Positions 48,734-57,261 of a stretch of 64,000 nucleotides of DNA are shown here, piece after piece (positions within the stretch are counted from its first letter, which is position 1; each line of letters starts with the position of its first letter). The stretch covers positions 293,192-357,191 of the forward strand of contig NZ_AJVC01000001.1 of the NCBI RefSeq assembly GCF_000261365.1. The letters are read 5' to 3'. Both the position numbers and the translations under genes were made by a program. Source of the stretch: Herbaspirillum sp. GW103 (GTDB lineage Bacteria > Pseudomonadota > Gammaproteobacteria > Burkholderiales > Burkholderiaceae_D). The notes under the pieces are model-generated. The model made no database searches and was not told the DNA's origin. It was given only the letters and a program-made list of their open reading frames with translations.

Positions 48734-50129
48734 CGCCGCGCTGGCGCGCCTGCAGGACCTGCTGGGCAACGCCGGCCTGATCACCTCTGCGCCCGAGCGC
48801 CAGCCCTATGAGCACGGCCCGCGCTATGGGGCCGGACAGGCCCTGTGCGTGGCGCGTCCGGCCAATGTGGCCGAGGCCGCCGAACTCATGCGCCTGTGCG
48901 CAGCCGAGAATATCCGGCTGATCCCGCAGGGGGCCAACACCGGCCTGGTCGGCGCGGCTTCGCCTGATAGTTCAGGGTTGCAACTAATCCTCAGCATGGA
49001 GCGCATCAAGGGCGTGATCGATATCGATCCGGTCGATGGCGTGGTCCAGGCCTGGGCCGGCACCCGCCTGTCGGACCTGAACCAGGCGCTGGCCCCGCAC
49101 GGCCTGTGCTTCCCCATCGACCTGGGGGCCGATCCCTCGGTGGGCGGCATGCTGGCCGCCAACACCGGCGGCGCGCGCCTGATCCGCTATGGCGACGTGC
49201 GCCACAACACCCTGGGCCTGCAAGCTCTGTTGATGCAGCCGCCCGGCGAACTGCTGGAGATGGGCAACCGCCTGCACAAGAACAATACCGGCCCGGACTG
49301 GAAACAGCTCTTCATCGGCACGGCCGGCAGCTATGGCATCGTCACCCAGGCGGTGCTGCGCGCGCATCCGCTGCCGCGCCAGCGCGCTACCGCCTTGATC
49401 GTGCCGGCCTCGCTGGAAGCGGGTTTGCGCCTGCTGCAGGATGCCCAGACACAGTTCGCCGATTTCCTCTCGGCCTTTGAGGGCATCTCGCGCAATGCGC
49501 TGGCCTCCGTCTTGCGCCACCTGCCGCAGGTGAACGCACCCTTTGATCCAATTCCGGACTATGCCTTGCTGGTGGAAGTGAGTTCGTCCTCGCAGGCCAG
49601 CGAGCACTTCGATCTCGACAAGCTTTTCATGGCCTGGCTGGAGCGTCACTTCGACGATGCCATCGTCGATGCCGTAGTCGACAAGCCCGAGACGCTGTGG
49701 CGTCTGCGCCATGCCATCAGCGACAGCGTCAAGCAGGAAGGCAAGATCGTCGCCTTCGACATCTCGGTCTCGCGCTCGCGCATGCCGGCCTTCCGCGCGG
49801 AAGCACTGGCCCTGGTGGCGCGTGACTTCGCCGGTGCCGAGGTATTCGACTTCGGTCACTGGGGCGACGGCGGCGTGCACTTCAACCTCGCCATCGCACC
49901 GGCACATCAGCCGCAGTTCCCGCCGGAACGCATCGAAGCCTTGCGCACCGCGCTCTATGACTTGGTTGCAAAAAGTTACCAAGGCAGCTTCAGCGCCGAG
50001 CATGGCATCGGTCCCTTCAACCAGCATTACTACCAGCGCTACACGCAGCCCGCACAACGCGCACTGGCCGGCCGTGTGCAAGCGGTGTTCGATCCGCACT
50101 GCCTGCTGGGCAATACGCGTTTCACATGA
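48723..50129 (+). CDS. FAD-dependent D-2-hydroxyglutarate dehydrogenase
   Basis: This 468-residue protein has a PCMH-type FAD domain (PQGANTGLVGAASPD near residue 66, DLGADPSVGGMLAANTGGARLIRYGDVR) and a C-terminal FAD-oxidase domain with GHWGDGGVHFN and AEHGIGPFN. These are features of D-2-hydroxyglutarate and D-lactate dehydrogenases. It would oxidise the HglS product to 2-oxoglutarate. It starts at a GTG with GAGGCGG upstream, overlapping the hglS stop by 11 nt, so the two are translationally coupled. The pairing strongly supports D-2-hydroxyglutarate as substrate over D-lactate. Confidence 0.88.
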   Translation: MSADAALARLQDLLGNAGLITSAPERQPYEHGPRYGAGQALCVARPANVAEAAELMRLCAAENIRLIPQGANTGLVGAASPDSSGLQLILSMERIKGVIDIDPVDGVVQAWAGTRLSDLNQALAPHGLCFPIDLGADPSVGGMLAANTGGARLIRYGDVRHNTLGLQALLMQPPGELLEMGNRLHKNNTGPDWKQLFIGTAGSYGIVTQAVLRAHPLPRQRATALIVPASLEAGLRLLQDAQTQFADFLSAFEGISRNALASVLRHLPQVNAPFDPIPDYALLVEVSSSSQASEHFDLDKLFMAWLERHFDDAIVDAVVDKPETLWRLRHAISDSVKQEGKIVAFDISVSRSRMPAFRAEALALVARDFAGAEVFDFGHWGDGGVHFNLAIAPAHQPQFPPERIEALRTALYDLVAKSYQGSFSAEHGIGPFNQHYYQRYTQPAQRALAGRVQAVFDPHCLLGNTRFT

Positions 50130-50224
50130 CGCGTGCCGGCCACGCTGGAGAGGAGGGCGGACCATTTGCTATAGTGCGGGGTCCGTCATCTTCTGCCCCG
50201 CCTTCAGCCAGCGGCATCCGTCCC

Positions 50225-51109
50225 ATGCGTCGTTTCATCCCGTCAACGTCCTGCCTGATTGCCTTTGACACCTCGGCACGGCACATGTCGTTCACCAAGG
50301 CGGCCAATGAATTGCACATGACGCAGGGCGCAGTGAGTCGCCAGGTGGCGATCCTGGAGGAGTACCTCAACGTCAAGCTGTTCGAGCGCATCAACCGCCG
50401 CCTGATCCTCACCGAGGCCGGGCGCGACTATGCGTCCCAGGTCTCCACCATCCTGAAGCAGATCGAGATGGCGACCTTCCAGGTCATGACCTACAACAGC
50501 CTGGCCAGCGTGCTCAACCTGGCCATCCTCCCGACCTTCGGCGTGAAGTGGCTGATTCCGCGCCTGGCCAAGTTTGCCGCCGCCCATCCGGACGTCCTGC
50601 TGAACCTGAGCACGGAAGTGCTGCCCTTCGATTTCAATACGCGCCAGGTGGATGCCGCCATCCACTTTGGCGAACCCGACTGGCCCGATACGGTCATGGT
50701 GCGCCTGATGGGCGAGGAAGTGGTGCCGGTCTGCAGCAAGGCGCTGGCCGAACGTCTGCGCACGGTGGATGACCTGGCCAACGTCACGCTGCTGCAGCAC
50801 ACCACGCGTCCGCAGGCGTGGCAGGACTGGTTCCGCCACGTCGGCGTGGATTGCCCCAATGCCTTGTCGGGACCGCGTTTCGAGCAACTGGCCATGGTCA
50901 TCCAGGCCGCCGTGGCCGGCATGGGCGTGGCGCTCATGCCCAAGTTCATGGTCGAGACCGAGATCAGCCTGGGGCAGTTGCACGTGCCTTTCCCGCTGGC
51001 GGTCAAGAGTCCGCAATCCTATTACCTCGTCTATCCCGAAAAGAATGCCGGCAAGGCCGCCATCCTCAAGTTCCGTGAGTGGATTCTGAGCGAAGCGCAG
51101 GGAGGCTGA
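50225..51109 (+). CDS. LysR-family regulator (GcvA-like)
   Basis: This 294-residue protein has the LysR helix-turn-helix (MSFTKAANELHMTQGAVSRQVAILEEYLNVKLFERINRRLILTEAG), the GcvA-type start RRFIPSTSCLIAFDTSARH, and a complete effector-binding domain. The ATG at 50225 matches family starts. It lies between the hglS pair and amaB and is the best candidate to control lysine catabolism here, with a lysine-derived coinducer such as 2-aminoadipate. That is inference from position. Confidence 0.88.
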   Translation: MRRFIPSTSCLIAFDTSARHMSFTKAANELHMTQGAVSRQVAILEEYLNVKLFERINRRLILTEAGRDYASQVSTILKQIEMATFQVMTYNSLASVLNLAILPTFGVKWLIPRLAKFAAAHPDVLLNLSTEVLPFDFNTRQVDAAIHFGEPDWPDTVMVRLMGEEVVPVCSKALAERLRTVDDLANVTLLQHTTRPQAWQDWFRHVGVDCPNALSGPRFEQLAMVIQAAVAGMGVALMPKFMVETEISLGQLHVPFPLAVKSPQSYYLVYPEKNAGKAAILKFREWILSEAQGG

Positions 51110-51468
51110 GGCCCTTCGTGCATGTGCATCGATTCGGTGCGCGAATTTCCCAGGCTGACTAAAACTCATGCCCGCGCGGTTTGCATGCGCGCGCTGGTGA
51201 TCCTCCCGGCGCGCCGTGAATGGCGCGCAAGCGGCCTCCCGAGCGGCCCCGGCATCGGCGCCGGAATGCCCATTCCACCTGCGCTTCCGGGCGATATGAA
51301 GTGATGCGCCGCACCATCCTTGCTCATCCCCGTCGATTCTCGCGCGCCAGGTCGGTGCATTCCAAAAACTCATGATGTGGTGAATATTTTTGGTTTTAAC
51401 AATGGCACTTGCTGTCCTTATACTGCACCGTTCCAGACCCATCCCACTCCACTTTTCAAGGGAATCCC
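51110..51468. other. Spacer with the amaB promoter
   Basis: This 359-base gap has a GC-rich first half with overlapping GGCGCGC repeats (about 51210-51235) and an AT-rich second half with a strong promoter. No gene is supported. Confidence 0.5.
51396..51424 (+). promoter_or_regulatory. sigma70 promoter of amaB
   Basis: TTAACA (51396-51401) and TATACT (51419-51424) are separated by the ideal 17 nt. The amaB start lies 45 nt downstream. Confidence 0.7.
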
Positions 51469-52983
51469 ATGTCTTCTCCACGCATCTTCTCCACCTTGGG
51501 AGCCGACTTCTCGGCCTACGCCGGCAACGATCTGGTGATTCGCTCGCCGCGCGATGGCGAGATCATCGCGCAACTCAAGGCGCAGACGCCGGCCCACGCT
51601 GAAGCCGCCATCGCCGGTGCGCAACAAGCCTTCCTGGCCTGGCGCGAAGTGCCGGCGCCGGTGCGCGGCGAACTGGTGCGCGTGCTGGGTGAAGTGCTGC
51701 GCGAGCATCGCGATGAACTGGGTGCCCTGGTGACTCAGGAAGCCGGCAAGATCCTCTCCGAAGGCCTGGGCGAGGTGCAGGAAATGATCGATATCTGCGA
51801 CTTCGCCGTCGGCCTGTCGCGCCAGCTGCATGGCCTGACCATCGCCTCCGAGCGGCCCGGCCACCGCATGATGGAAACCTGGCATCCGCTGGGCGTGGTG
51901 GGCGTGATTACCGCCTTCAACTTCCCGGTCGCGGTGTGGGCGTGGAACGCCGCGCTGGCACTGGTGTGCGGCAATGCCGTGGTGTGGAAACCTTCGGAAA
52001 AAACGCCCGTCACCGCCCTGGCCGTACAGGCGCTCTTTGCCAAGGCTGTGGCGCGTTTCTCGGCGCAGCGTCCGAACCTGGTGCCGGCGCAGCTGTGCGG
52101 CCTGCTCATCGGTGGTGCCGATCTGGGCGAAACCCTGTCGCGCTCGGCAGCCGTGCCGCTGGTGAGTGCCACCGGCAGCGTGCGCATGGGCCGCAAGGTC
52201 GCCACCGTCGTGGCCGAGCGCCTGGGTCGCAGCCTGCTGGAACTGGGCGGTAACAACGCCATGATCGTGGCGCCCTCGGCGGATCTGAGCCTGGCGCTGC
52301 GTGCCATCACCTTCTCGGCGGTGGGCACGGCCGGCCAGCGCTGCACCAGTCTGCGCCGCCTGTTCGTTCACAGCAGCATCCACGATCAGGTGGTGGCGCA
52401 GATCAAGCGCATCTACGCCAGCGTGAAGGTCGGTGATCCGTTGCAGGGCGACACCCTGGTCGGCCCGCTGATCGATCAGGCCGCCTTCGATGCGATGCAG
52501 GAGGCGCTCTCGCAGGCGCGTGCGCAGGGCGGTGAAGTCACCGGCGGCGAACGCGTGGACGTGATGGGCCAGCAATCGTGGTACGTGCGTCCGGCCCTGG
52601 TCACCATGCCCGGCCAGACCGCCATCATGCACCACGAGACCTTCGCGCCCATCCTCTACATCGTCAAGTACGATGAACTGAGCGAGGCCATCGCCATGAA
52701 CAATGCCGTGCCGCAAGGCTTGTCCTCGGCCATCTTCACCAATGACATGCGCGAGGCCGAACTCTTCGTCTCGGCTACCGGCAGCGACTGCGGTCTGGCC
52801 AACGTCAACATCGGCACCAGCGGTGCGGAAATCGGCGGTGCCTTCGGCGGAGAAAAGGAAACCGGCGGGGGCCGCGAATCCGGTTCCGACGCCTGGAAGA
52901 ACTACATGCGCCGCGCCACCAACACCATCAACTACAGCAAGACCCTGCCGCTGGCGCAGGGCGTGAAGTTCGACATCGACTGA
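51469..52983 (+). CDS. amaB: L-piperidine-6-carboxylate / aminoadipate semialdehyde dehydrogenase
   Basis: This 504-residue ALDH7-type dehydrogenase has the catalytic Cys near residue 290 (GTAGQRCTSLRR), Glu in LLELGGNNA and the ALDH7 features TAFNFPVAVWAWN and ETGGGRESGSDAWKNYMRR near the C-terminus. It oxidises aminoadipate semialdehyde (in equilibrium with piperidine-6-carboxylate) to 2-aminoadipate with NAD+. AGGGAATCCC precedes the ATG at 51469. It is followed by a binding-protein gene and a LysN-like aminotransferase and lies near hglS, which supports lysine or pipecolate catabolism. Confidence 0.9.
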   Translation: MSSPRIFSTLGADFSAYAGNDLVIRSPRDGEIIAQLKAQTPAHAEAAIAGAQQAFLAWREVPAPVRGELVRVLGEVLREHRDELGALVTQEAGKILSEGLGEVQEMIDICDFAVGLSRQLHGLTIASERPGHRMMETWHPLGVVGVITAFNFPVAVWAWNAALALVCGNAVVWKPSEKTPVTALAVQALFAKAVARFSAQRPNLVPAQLCGLLIGGADLGETLSRSAAVPLVSATGSVRMGRKVATVVAERLGRSLLELGGNNAMIVAPSADLSLALRAITFSAVGTAGQRCTSLRRLFVHSSIHDQVVAQIKRIYASVKVGDPLQGDTLVGPLIDQAAFDAMQEALSQARAQGGEVTGGERVDVMGQQSWYVRPALVTMPGQTAIMHHETFAPILYIVKYDELSEAIAMNNAVPQGLSSAIFTNDMREAELFVSATGSDCGLANVNIGTSGAEIGGAFGGEKETGGGRESGSDAWKNYMRRATNTINYSKTLPLAQGVKFDID

Positions 52984-53029
52984 ACGACGGCGAAGTCCAT
53001 CGGTTCATTCCCCTGGAAACATGCAGCAC

Positions 53030-53070
53030 CCCTGCCGGATCCCTGCTCCACCACAAGGGATCCGGCAGGG
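53030..53070. repeat. Perfect 15-bp stem-loop between amaB and the binding-protein gene
   Basis: Arms CCCTGCCGGATCCCT (53030-53044) and its complement (53056-53070) are perfect, with an 11-nt loop. No T-run follows. It could slow readthrough or protect the 3' end of the amaB message. Confidence 0.75.
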
Positions 53071-53133
53071 CATCCCACGACCCACGCCCGCGCAAGCGGG
53101 ATCCACAACGGCAAACCGGCAAGGAGTGCAGTA

Positions 53134-54177
53134 ATGAAGATGAAGACCCTGGCAGTCACCTGTGCAATCGCCGCGACCCTGCTCGCCACGGGCGCGCAGG
53201 CGCAGACCAAGACCATTTACGTCGGCATGAACGGCGGCACGATGGAAAAGAACTACACCGCCTCGATCTTCCCTGACTTCGAGAAGGCCAACAACGTCAA
53301 GGTGGTGGTGGTGCCCGGCACCTCTTCGGACATCATCGCCAAGATGCAGGCCCAGCGCGACAAGCCGCAGATGCACGTGGCCTTCCTCGATGACGGCATC
53401 ATGTACCGCGCCATCAACATGAACCTGTGCGAGAAGGTCAAGGACGCCGCCGTGCTCAAGGACGTCTATCCCTTCGCGCGTCTGGCCAATGACCAGGCCG
53501 TGGCCATCGAGATGGGCGTGCTCGGCATCGGCTACAACAAGAAGCTGTTCGCCGAGAAGGGCTGGCCGGCACCGACCTCGTGGATGGATTTTGCCGATCC
53601 CAAGTACAAGCAGAAGGTGGTCTTCCAGTCCATCTCCGCCAGCACCTTCGGTCTGTATGGCTTCATGATGTTCAACCGTCTGGTGGGCGGCACCGACAAG
53701 AACGTCGATCCCGGCTTCAAGAAATGGGGCAGCACCATCGGCCCCAACGTGATCGAATACCTCTCCAGCTCGGCCAAGATTTCCGAGATGGTGCAGACCA
53801 ATGAAGCGGCCATCTTCCCGCTGACCGTGACCGGTATCGCCAATCTGAAGGACAAGGGCATCCCGGCCGAATTCGCCACCCCCAAGGAAGGCGGCGTGCT
53901 GCTCATGACCGGCGCCTGCCCGATCAAGGGCAACAGCGAGCCTGAACTGGCCCAGAAGCTGCTGGAATACCTGCTGACCCCGGCGGTACAGGCCAAGAGC
54001 ATGGCACTGGCCAACTCCATTCCGGTCAACCGCAACGTGCCGTTGTCGGAGGCCGCGCAAGCCAAGCTGGGCAAGAGCGAAGTGCTGACCAGGAACCTCA
54101 ACACCGTGGACTGGGACACCGTCAACGAAAAGCGCTCCGAGTGGAACAACCGCTGGAACCGCATGATCGAGCAATAA
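53134..54177 (+). CDS. ABC transporter periplasmic binding protein (spermidine/iron type)
   Basis: This 347-residue protein has a signal peptide (MKMKTLAVTCAIAATLLATGAQA) and two-lobed binding-protein features of the PotD/FbpA group (type 2). AAGGAGTG precedes the ATG. No permease or ATPase gene lies beside it, so it must work with a transporter encoded elsewhere. Its place between amaB and the aminotransferase suggests a ligand of the lysine pathway, such as lysine, pipecolate or aminoadipate; polyamine or iron specificity is an alternative from family membership. Confidence 0.85.
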   Translation: MKMKTLAVTCAIAATLLATGAQAQTKTIYVGMNGGTMEKNYTASIFPDFEKANNVKVVVVPGTSSDIIAKMQAQRDKPQMHVAFLDDGIMYRAINMNLCEKVKDAAVLKDVYPFARLANDQAVAIEMGVLGIGYNKKLFAEKGWPAPTSWMDFADPKYKQKVVFQSISASTFGLYGFMMFNRLVGGTDKNVDPGFKKWGSTIGPNVIEYLSSSAKISEMVQTNEAAIFPLTVTGIANLKDKGIPAEFATPKEGGVLLMTGACPIKGNSEPELAQKLLEYLLTPAVQAKSMALANSIPVNRNVPLSEAAQAKLGKSEVLTRNLNTVDWDTVNEKRSEWNNRWNRMIEQ

Positions 54178-54190
54178 GCTTTTGTCGATC

Positions 54191-55405
54191 ATGACCGCAG
54201 CCTATCGTTTCAATCCGGCCTTCCAGTCGCCCCAGGGCTCGCCCATCCGGGAGCTGTTCAAGTACACGCAGCAAGCCGGCATGATCTCCTTTGCCGGCGG
54301 TTATCCGGCGCCGTCGCTGTTCGATACGCAAGGGCTGGCAAAGAGCGCCGCCACCCTGCTCGACAGCGCGGCTGCGGCCTGTCTGCAATATGGCGCCACC
54401 GAGGGCACGACGCAGCTGGCGCAGGTGCTCAGGGAGCTCACGCGCAAGCGCATCGGCGGTGCCGATCCGGGTGATCTGATCGTGACCACCGGTTCGCAGC
54501 AGGGCTTTGAGCTGTTGTTGCGCATCCTGCTGGAACCGGGCGATGGCGTGGTCATCGAGCGGCCCTGCTATCCGGCGGCGATCCAGGCCCTGCGCCTGGC
54601 CGGTGCCGAGCTGATGGAAATCCCCGGTGATGGCCAAGGCATGGATACCGGTGCGCTGGAAACCATGCTGCTGGCGGGCGCCCGGCCCAAGCTGCTGTAC
54701 CTGGTGCCGAGCTTTGCCAATCCGACCGGTGCCACCTTGCCGCTGGCACGGCGGCGCCACTTGCTGGCGCTGGCGGTGCGTTACCAGTTCATCGTGATCG
54801 AGGATGATCCCTACGGCCAGCTGCGCTTCTCCGGGCAGGCCGAACCGCCCCTGCTGCAGGTCGCGCATGAGATCGAAGGCGCGCGCGACTGGCTGGTCTA
54901 CTTGTCCAGCCTGTCCAAGACCGTGGCACCGGGTTTGCGTATCGGGTGGATGTGTGGCCCCGGCGAGATCCTGCGTCGGGCCGTCATCGCCAAGCAGACC
55001 GGTGACCTGTGTACTGCCCCGTGGATGCAGATGGTCGCGGCGCGCTATCTGCAGGACGGTCATCTGGAGGAGCACCTGCCTCACATCATCGCCACCTATC
55101 GCGAACGTTGCGCGATCATGTTGTCGTCCCTGCGCGAAGCCTTCGGTGATGGTCTCTCGCTGATCGCGCCGGAAGGTGGCATGTTCATCTGGGCCAGCTG
55201 GCAGGATGGCACGGACGCCAGCGCGCTGTTGCAGGTCGCGGTGCGCCACAACGTGATGTACGTGCCCGGCAGCGCCTTCTACGCGACCCGGGCCGAGGCG
55301 GGCCACTGGCGGCTGTCTTTCGCCAACGCCCAACCCGCGGAGATCATCGAAGGCGTGGCCCGTCTGAAGCAGGCACGCAAGGAATGGATGCACATGCAGG
55401 CATGA
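54191..55405 (+). CDS. PLP-dependent aminotransferase (LysN-like 2-aminoadipate transaminase)
   Basis: This 404-residue fold-type I aminotransferase has GATEGTTQLAQVLRE, SFANPTGATL, the ED-DPYG motif for PLP ring binding and the PLP lysine in SSLSKTVAPGLRIGW. It lacks an N-terminal GntR domain, so it is an enzyme and not a MocR regulator. It matches the LysN/2-aminoadipate transaminase group. In context it would convert 2-aminoadipate from AmaB to 2-oxoadipate for HglS. The ATG at 54191 is 13 nt after the upstream stop; TTG at 54182 is in frame. A terminator follows. Confidence 0.85.
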   Translation: MTAAYRFNPAFQSPQGSPIRELFKYTQQAGMISFAGGYPAPSLFDTQGLAKSAATLLDSAAAACLQYGATEGTTQLAQVLRELTRKRIGGADPGDLIVTTGSQQGFELLLRILLEPGDGVVIERPCYPAAIQALRLAGAELMEIPGDGQGMDTGALETMLLAGARPKLLYLVPSFANPTGATLPLARRRHLLALAVRYQFIVIEDDPYGQLRFSGQAEPPLLQVAHEIEGARDWLVYLSSLSKTVAPGLRIGWMCGPGEILRRAVIAKQTGDLCTAPWMQMVAARYLQDGHLEEHLPHIIATYRERCAIMLSSLREAFGDGLSLIAPEGGMFIWASWQDGTDASALLQVAVRHNVMYVPGSAFYATRAEAGHWRLSFANAQPAEIIEGVARLKQARKEWMHMQA

Positions 55406-55426
55406 ATTTTCTGCATGCCTGGAAAG

Positions 55427-55464
55427 CGCCCCGTTGTGCAGCTTGTGCAACGGGGCGTTCTCTT
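55427..55464 (+). terminator. rho-independent terminator of the lysine operon
   Basis: A 10-bp GC-rich stem (55427-55436 with 55448-55457) is followed by TTCTCTTTT, 21 nt after the aminotransferase stop. Confidence 0.85.
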
Positions 55465-55522
55465 TTCTGCCGTCATCCCATCGGCACAAGCTGTGCAGTC
55501 AGCCCATGGTCAGCGATAAAGA

Positions 55523-55549
55523 GTATGATGATTTATTTTTTAATCATAT
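55523..55549. promoter_or_regulatory. NikR-box-like operator upstream of the nickel transporter
   Basis: GTATGA (55523-55528) and TCATAT (55544-55549) flank a 15-nt AT-rich centre. The E. coli NikR site is GTATGA-N16-TCATAC, so this differs by one spacer base and one terminal base. It lies 49 nt upstream of the transporter ATG. Confidence 0.55.
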
Positions 55550-55597
55550 GAAGGTCGGCGCTCTTTCCTGAGCGAGCCGCCCCATTGCCAGGCCGCC

Positions 55598-56668
55598 ATG
55601 CTTCGATCCTTGCGCACCGTGCTCAATGACGCCGCCCCCGAACTGCGGAACAAGCTCATTGGCATCTATGCCTTCCTGATTTTCTTCAACGTTGCCGTCT
55701 GGATTGCGGCGTATCTGGCGTTCCGGCAGACGCCCCTGCTGCTTGGGACGGCGTTTCTGGCCTATGGTTTCGGGCTGCGGCACGCTGTGGATGCCGATCA
55801 CATCGCCGCCATCGACAACGTGACCCGCAAGCTGATGCAGGATGGCAAGAAGCCGGTGGCCGTCGGCCTGATGTTTTCGCTGGGCCACTCGACGGTGGTC
55901 ATTCTCGCCTGCCTGCTGCTGGCACTGAGTGCGATGGCCCTTAAGACGCATATGGAAGCCTTCCATGAAATCGGCGGCATCATCGGGACGCTGGTCTCTG
56001 CCTTCTTCCTGCTGCTCATCGCGATGCTGAACCTGATCGTGCTCAGGTCCGTCTGGCGCAAATTCCGCGACCTGCGTAGTGGCAAACCTTACGTTGAGGA
56101 AGACGTTGATCTGCTGTTGGGCAATCGTGGCTTCATGGCGCGCATTTTCCGGCCCATGTTCAAGCTCATCACGCGCAGCTGGCACATGTATCCGCTGGGC
56201 TTCCTGTTCGGGCTGGGCTTCGATACCGCCACCGAAATTTCCCTGCTCGGCATCTCGGCGACCCAGACGGCCAATGGATTGCCGATCTGGACCATCCTGC
56301 TGTTCCCGCTGCTCTTTACGGCTGCCATGTCGCTGATCGACACCACCGACGGCATCCTGATGCTGGGCGCGTATGGCTGGGCCTTCGTCAAGCCTGTGCG
56401 CAAGCTCTACTACAACATGACCATCACCTTTGTCTCGGTGCTGGTGGCGGTACTGGTGGGCAGTATCGAAGTGCTGGGGCTGATGGCGGACAAGCTTGAA
56501 TTGTCGGGTGCTTTCTGGGACTTCATCGGTCGGCTCAGCGACAGCTTCGGCGTGATCGGCTATCTCATCATCGGGCTCTTCGTGGCCGCGTGGCTGCTAT
56601 CGCTGCTGATCTACAAGTGGCGGCGCTATGACGAACTGGATCTGCCGCCCGCATCGGATATCCGCTGA
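55598..56668 (+). CDS. NiCoT-family nickel/cobalt transporter (HoxN/NixA type)
   Basis: This 356-residue inner-membrane protein has about eight membrane segments and the NiCoT signature RHAVDADHIAAIDNVTR in helix II, plus LGHSTVV, GFDTATEI and LFTAAMSLIDTTDG. These motifs mark high-affinity Ni2+ (or Co2+) uptake permeases. The nikR gene is convergent and ends 19 nt away, and a NikR-box-like sequence lies upstream, so nickel is the probable substrate and the pair forms a feedback loop. Nickel users such as urease or hydrogenase are not in this window. Confidence 0.93.
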   Translation: MLRSLRTVLNDAAPELRNKLIGIYAFLIFFNVAVWIAAYLAFRQTPLLLGTAFLAYGFGLRHAVDADHIAAIDNVTRKLMQDGKKPVAVGLMFSLGHSTVVILACLLLALSAMALKTHMEAFHEIGGIIGTLVSAFFLLLIAMLNLIVLRSVWRKFRDLRSGKPYVEEDVDLLLGNRGFMARIFRPMFKLITRSWHMYPLGFLFGLGFDTATEISLLGISATQTANGLPIWTILLFPLLFTAAMSLIDTTDGILMLGAYGWAFVKPVRKLYYNMTITFVSVLVAVLVGSIEVLGLMADKLELSGAFWDFIGRLSDSFGVIGYLIIGLFVAAWLLSLLIYKWRRYDELDLPPASDIR

Positions 56669-56687
56669 GCGCCTCCCTGAGCGCGCG

Positions 56688-57155
56688 TCAAGACTTCGGA
56701 TGAAAATGAACGTGGCCATGCCCGTGGGTGGCACGCACGTATTTTTCCCTCTTCATCTCGACCGGCACGATGTGGACGTTCCCATGCCGCACGCCGGTTT
56801 GTGAAATGATCGCGTCGGCGCAGGCGCGTACTTCGTCCACACGTCCCTTGAGGATCGTCGTCTCCAGACAATTGTCGTGATCCAGGTGGACGTGCTGGGA
56901 AGCGATGGCGACGTCGTGATGCTCATGCTGCAGCTGGGTCAGCCGGTTGGCCAGCATGCGCTCATGGTGGTCGTAGATGTAGCTGACGGTGGCCACGCAC
57001 CAGCGCGACTTGCCCTCCTCCAGTTCAGTCTGTCCCAGTTCCTTGCGCACCAGGTCACGGAAGGCTTCGGAGCGGTTCGAATAGCCCTTGCTGTCCACGA
57101 ACCTGTCGAACTCTGCCGCCAGGTCGTCATCGACCGAAATTGTCCAGCGCTGCAT
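56688..57155 (-). CDS. nikR: Nickel-responsive regulator NikR
   Basis: This 155-residue ribbon-helix-helix protein has the DNA-binding start MQRWTISVDDDLAAEFDRFV and an ACT-like metal domain. Nickel ligands of E. coli NikR (H76, H87, H89, C95) have counterparts one position later: H77, H88, H90 and C96. The C-terminal His-rich tail (THGHGHVHFH) may bind extra nickel. With nickel bound it should repress the transporter gene. The ATG at 57155 has AGGGGA at good spacing; an ATG two codons upstream has none. A longer frame to 57245 has no family sequence. Confidence 0.93.
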   Translation of the reverse strand: MQRWTISVDDDLAAEFDRFVDSKGYSNRSEAFRDLVRKELGQTELEEGKSRWCVATVSYIYDHHERMLANRLTQLQHEHHDVAIASQHVHLDHDNCLETTILKGRVDEVRACADAIISQTGVRHGNVHIVPVEMKREKYVRATHGHGHVHFHPKS

Positions 57156-57261
57156 TGCCATTCCCCTAGAGTGATAGGCGGGATCATAACAATGCGGCGC
57201 CGCTGTGGTCAAAATGCGCGGGCATGCGTCATGGCCGCGCAACATGCCTGGAGCGTGGCGC

